Positions 11,739 through 14,145 of a DNA stretch of 14,145 nucleotides are shown piece by piece. The stretch spans positions 1,562 to 15,706 of the forward strand of contig CAJOCV010000029.1 of NCBI GenBank assembly GCA_905233785.1, written 5' to 3'. Positions within the stretch are counted from its first letter, which is position 1. Each line of letters starts with the position of its first letter. Below the pieces are notes generated by a model that worked only from the letters and a program-made list of their open reading frames with translations, was not told the DNA's origin and did not search any database. The position numbers were made by a program, and so were the translations under genes. This stretch comes from an uncultured Oscillospiraceae bacterium. Its GTDB lineage: Bacteria; Bacillota; Clostridia; Oscillospirales; Oscillospiraceae.

Positions 11739-13015
11739 AGTATCTTTTCATACGCCTGCCGTGCCGGGTCGTGCCCGGGTTCGGAGGCGACCATCACGTT
11801 CCCCCGGTAGCGGAAACCGCTCTCGCGCAGCAGGCGCTGCATGGGCTTGTTCTTCTTGTGCGTGTCCGTGCGGATGCAGCGCAGGCCGAAGGCGCGCGCC
11901 TGCTGCTCGACACAGCCGATCAGCTTCTCCGCCATGCCGCTGCCGCGATAATCCTTCGCAACAGAAGCGCGGTGCAGGGTGCAGCAGGCCATGCCCTCCG
12001 TCCACTTGCCGTCGGTGATTTCGGCGTAACAGGCTTCTTCACGCAGAGAGAGCGTGAAGAAGGCCGCGATCTCTTCCCCGTGCAGCACGACAAAGCACTC
12101 CCCGCGCGCCAGATCGGCGCGGAAGGCCGCCTCATCGGGGTACACGCCCTGCCACTGATCCACCCGCTGCTTTTTGAGCGTCCTGCGCGCGTATTGCACG
12201 ATCTCCAGAATCGCGGGCAGGTCGTCCTCCACCGCGGCGCGGTACGTCACCGGCTGCGTGATCTGCCGCCGCCCGGCCTCCTTCTCGATCTCGGCCAGGA
12301 GCTTCCGATCCTCGTCGTCGCCGGGTGTAAAGGCCGCGAACATATCCGGGCGCTTGCGTTTCGTACGCAGAAGCTGCTGCTTGCGCCGCCAGCGCTCTAC
12401 CTTCGCATGGTCGCCGTTTAAGAGGATCTCCGGCACGCGCCGCCCCTCCCATTCCTCCGGGCGGGTGTACTGCGGGTACTCGAGCAGGCCGTCCCAATGG
12501 CTCTCGCCGGTGTAGCACTGTTCGTCCGCGAGCACGCCGGGCACCAGACGGCACACCGAGTCCGCCACCGCCATGGCCGCGATCTCCCCGCCGGTGAGCA
12601 CAAAGTCGCCGAGGGAAATTTCCTCGTCCACGCAGGCTTCAATGAAGCGCTCATCCACACCCTCATAGTGGCCGCAGACCAGCACAAGGTGGTCGTAGTC
12701 GCGCTGCAAGCGCTTGGCGCACTCCTGATTGTAGGGCTTGCCCTGCGGGCTCATGTAGATCACGCGGCGGCGGCGTTCCCCGGCGTCACGGATCACATGC
12801 TCGAGGCAGGCTTTCAGCGGCTGCGCCATCATCACGCAGCCGAAGCCCCCGCCGTAGGGGTAGTCGTCCACCTGGTTCTGTTTGTTCTCGGTAAAGTCCC
12901 GGATCTGAACACAGTTGATTTCCACGATGCCCTTCTTGGCCGCGCGGCCGATGATGCTCTCGTGCAGCACGGCGTTCACCGTGTCGGGAAACAGGGTCAA
13001 AATGTCGATTCTCAT
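11729..13015 (-). CDS. trmD: tRNA (guanine37-N1)-methyltransferase fused to a GNAT acetyltransferase, 428 aa
   Basis: Residues 1-245 are a complete TrmD, the SPOUT enzyme that methylates G37 of tRNAs with a G36 to prevent +1 frameshifting. Its motifs are DDYPYGGGFG (50-59), GHYEGVDERF (115-124), SLGDFVLTGGE (134-144), LEYPQYTRP (178-186) and HAKVERWR (203-210). After a short charged linker, residues 256-428 form a GNAT domain. It has VTYRAAVEDDLPAI, an acceptor-side W288, the acetyl-CoA loop YRGSGMAEKL (356-365), THKKNKPMQRLLRESGF (385-401) and a tail typical of free-standing GNATs. TrmD is normally about 240 residues, so the gene is a fusion in one uninterrupted frame. The ATG overlaps the rimM stop (TAATG), which couples their translation. 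The stop codon lies in repeat copy B. The acetyl acceptor is unknown. Confidence 0.93.
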   Translation of the reverse strand: MRIDILTLFPDTVNAVLHESIIGRAAKKGIVEINCVQIRDFTENKQNQVDDYPYGGGFGCVMMAQPLKACLEHVIRDAGERRRRVIYMSPQGKPYNQECAKRLQRDYDHLVLVCGHYEGVDERFIEACVDEEISLGDFVLTGGEIAAMAVADSVCRLVPGVLADEQCYTGESHWDGLLEYPQYTRPEEWEGRRVPEILLNGDHAKVERWRRKQQLLRTKRKRPDMFAAFTPGDDEDRKLLAEIEKEAGRRQITQPVTYRAAVEDDLPAILEIVQYARRTLKKQRVDQWQGVYPDEAAFRADLARGECFVVLHGEEIAAFFTLSLREEACYAEITDGKWTEGMACCTLHRASVAKDYRGSGMAEKLIGCVEQQARAFGLRCIRTDTHKKNKPMQRLLRESGFRYRGNVMVASEPGHDPARQAYEKILKK

Positions 13016-13503
13016 TACATTCCCTCGATCAGGCGCACGGTGATGATCCCGGCCTCGGCGTCGGTTTTCCGGATAAATTCCGGCACGGCGGGGATCAGAT
13101 GCTCCTGCTCCCCCTGCACGACATAGATGTTGTGCGCGGGGCGCTCCATCACATCGACAAGCTTTCCGATCTCGCTCCCCTGCTCGTCCACGACCGACGC
13201 GCCAAGGATGTCCTGCACGAAGTACGTCCCGCGCGGAAGGCGCACGTCACCCCGGTCAACGGTGACGGTCTTGCCCTTGAGCGCCATCGCGGCGTTCACA
13301 TCGTCCACGCCCTCAAGCTTTGCGATCAGGAAATTTTTCTGCACCTTGCCGGAAATGAGCTTCTTCTCCTCCCCCGCGACAAACACACGCGGAAAGCGGC
13401 GCAGAAACTGGGGGCTGTCGAGCCAGACCTCGATCTTTACCTCACCGGCCACACCATGCGTATTCGTCACGCGCCCGGCCTCGATATACTGCTGTTTCTC
13501 CAT
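13015..13503 (-). CDS. rimM: 16S rRNA processing/ribosome maturation factor RimM, 162 aa
   Basis: RimM binds ribosomal protein S19 and helps mature the head of the 30S subunit. The N-terminal barrel begins IEAGRVTNTHGVAGEVKIEVW (7-27). The C-terminal PRC barrel has GTYFVQDILGASVVDEQG, IGKLVDVM and HLIPAVPEFI. Length is close to the usual 165-175. The ATG at 13503 is preceded by a strong GGAGGAG. The rimM-trmD pairing is conserved in bacteria, and here the two overlap by one base. The usual companions rpsP, ffh and rplS are not next to them. An extended -10 promoter at 13534-13542 lies just upstream, so the gene probably heads the rimM-trmD unit. Confidence 0.95.
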   Translation of the reverse strand: MEKQQYIEAGRVTNTHGVAGEVKIEVWLDSPQFLRRFPRVFVAGEEKKLISGKVQKNFLIAKLEGVDDVNAAMALKGKTVTVDRGDVRLPRGTYFVQDILGASVVDEQGSEIGKLVDVMERPAHNIYVVQGEQEHLIPAVPEFIRKTDAEAGIITVRLIEGM

Positions 13504-13533
13504 GGGGACTCCTCCCGCCCATATAGTAGTGGT

Positions 13534-13542
13534 ATTATAGCA
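13534..13542 (-). promoter_or_regulatory. Extended -10 promoter of rimM
   Basis: On the minus strand TGC then TATAAT (13534-13539) gives a perfect -10 with the extended TG. No good -35 is seen at 17 nt; that position falls near the edge of repeat copy C. Start predicted near 13527. Confidence 0.65.
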
Positions 13543-13557
13543 CGGTTTACGCGGTAA

Positions 13558-13628
13558 AGCGAATAGTGAATAGTTATGGTGTCCCCTTCGGGGACGAATT
13601 GTAATTTGTGCTTATCGGCACCTTTAAC
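13558..13628. repeat. Dispersed two-hairpin palindromic repeat, copy C (right arm lost)
   Basis: GTGAATAGTTATGGTG (13566-13581) matches the left arm of copies A and B. Hairpin 1 is GTCCCC, TTC, GGGGAC (13581-13595). A spacer GAATTGTAATT follows, then a shorter hairpin 2 with GTGC (13608-13611) and GCAC (13618-13621). The right arm stops after CACCTTTAAC, where the element at 13627-13699 begins, so copy C may have been cut or replaced there. Confidence 0.7.
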
Positions 13629-13699
13629 GCTTACTCATACTTGGCTCCCCCTCCGGGCGAAGGGGAGCTGTCGAGCGAGACTGAGAGGGCAGTAAGCGT
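13627..13699. mobile_element. 73-bp MITE-like element with 9-bp terminal inverted repeats
   Basis: ACGCTTACT (13627-13635) and AGTAAGCGT (13691-13699) are perfect inverted copies at the ends of a short non-coding segment. Inside is a hairpin, GCTCCCC (13644-13650) with GGGGAGC (13662-13668), and the sequence GTCGAGCGAGACTGAGAGGG. From memory, very similar GGGGGAGCC / CGAGCGAGACTGAG repeats are common between genes in Oscillospirales; this needs a search. No target duplication is obvious because the left side merges with repeat copy C. Confidence 0.55.
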
Positions 13700-13730
13700 C
13701 ACCATCTTCCTAACGGAGAGCCAAATGCGC

Positions 13731-14144
13731 TCAAACCTGCGCGATCAACGCATCGAGCTCCCGCTGGTTTCGGATCACGATCGTCTTTTCCGGGTACTGC
13801 TTTTGGATCTTGGCGTAATTTTGGCGGTTTTTCCTGCTTCTCCCTTCCCAGAGCACCCAGCGAAGGAAGGCCGCGTCCAGCTTTTCCTGGCAGCCCTCGC
13901 CCATGTCCGGGCGGGCCTGCCCCCGGTACTGGCGCTTGCGCTTTGACACGCGATAAAGGCAGGATAGGCGGGGAAAGAGCAGCAGAAGGATCAAATCCGC
14001 CTCTTCGAGCCGGCGCTGCTGGTACAGGCTGCTGTAATTGCCGTCAATGATCCAGCTCTCGTTTTCGTCCAAAAAGGCTTTGACGATTTGCCGCTTTTCG
14101 GCGTCATCGCGCTCTGTCCAGTTGGGGAGCCACTGTACCCGGTC
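13731..14144 (-). CDS. P-loop 'DNA topology modulation protein' / adenylate kinase-like, C-terminal fragment
   Basis: The frame stays open to the right edge of the window, so only the last 137 residues are seen and the N-terminal P-loop is missing. The visible part begins DRVQWLPNWTERDDAEKRQI and continues with SWIIDGNYSSLYQQR, EEADLILLLLFPRLSCLYRV, KRKRQYRGQARPDMGEGC and EKLDAAFLRWVLW. This block pattern is that of the small P-loop kinase-like proteins annotated as topology modulation protein (FlaR) or AAA family ATPase. Length to the C-terminus agrees with that family (about 170-180 in all). Function in the family is not firmly known; a small-molecule kinase is likely from the fold. The 227-nt gap to rimM holds two repeat elements. 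Confidence 0.85.
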   Translation of the reverse strand, partial: DRVQWLPNWTERDDAEKRQIVKAFLDENESWIIDGNYSSLYQQRRLEEADLILLLLFPRLSCLYRVSKRKRQYRGQARPDMGEGCQEKLDAAFLRWVLWEGRSRKNRQNYAKIQKQYPEKTIVIRNQRELDALIAQV

Positions 14145-14145
14145 A

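Overview
This is most likely chromosomal DNA of an anaerobic, fairly GC-rich gut-type Clostridia (Oscillospirales-like). The evidence is oxygen-sensitive 2-hydroxyacyl-CoA dehydratase chemistry, pyruvate phosphate dikinase, BlaI/MecI-type and OmpR-type regulators, Gram-positive-style Shine-Dalgarno sequences, and many small hairpin repeats between genes. The taxon is inferred; no rRNA or other marker lies in the window.

Region 1 (about 1-4120, minus strand) is an operon-like set. A good promoter leads into a CooC-type P-loop ATPase, then the small and large subunits of a 2-hydroxyacyl-CoA dehydratase-type enzyme (coupled by a TAATG overlap), then the start of its ASKHA-type activase, cut by the window edge. 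The activase should use ATP to push a low-potential electron onto the FeS clusters of the two subunits. The CooC-like ATPase is the unexpected member and may mature a metal cluster.

Region 2 (4343-5294) has a cysteine-rich BlaI/MecI-like repressor gene (minus) diverging from a small DUF1858 cysteine protein gene (plus). Both have recognisable promoters. The repressor promoter shares a core with the CooC operon promoter.

Region 3 (5328-7231, plus) is an OmpR-type response regulator and its sensor kinase, overlapping by ATGA.

Region 4 (7232-8012) is repeat-rich. It holds REP-type hairpins flanked by GTAG/CTAC, including three in a 35-bp tandem array, a ribbon-helix-helix protein gene (minus), and a divergent 53-residue protein gene (plus). 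The latter's promoter carries three TTGTCTT repeats at exact 11-bp spacing.

Region 5 (8013-13503, minus) is mostly housekeeping: rimM, a trmD fused in frame to a GNAT acetyltransferase, rsmA/ksgA and ppdK. Region 6 (13731-14144, minus) is the C-terminal part of a P-loop 'topology modulation protein'.

A dispersed two-hairpin repeat with GTGAATAGT-type arms occurs at about 125-242, 11624-11738 and 13558-13628. Its first hairpin differs in sequence between copies but keeps pairing and a TTC loop. Beside the third copy lies an unrelated 73-bp element with perfect 9-bp terminal inverted repeats.
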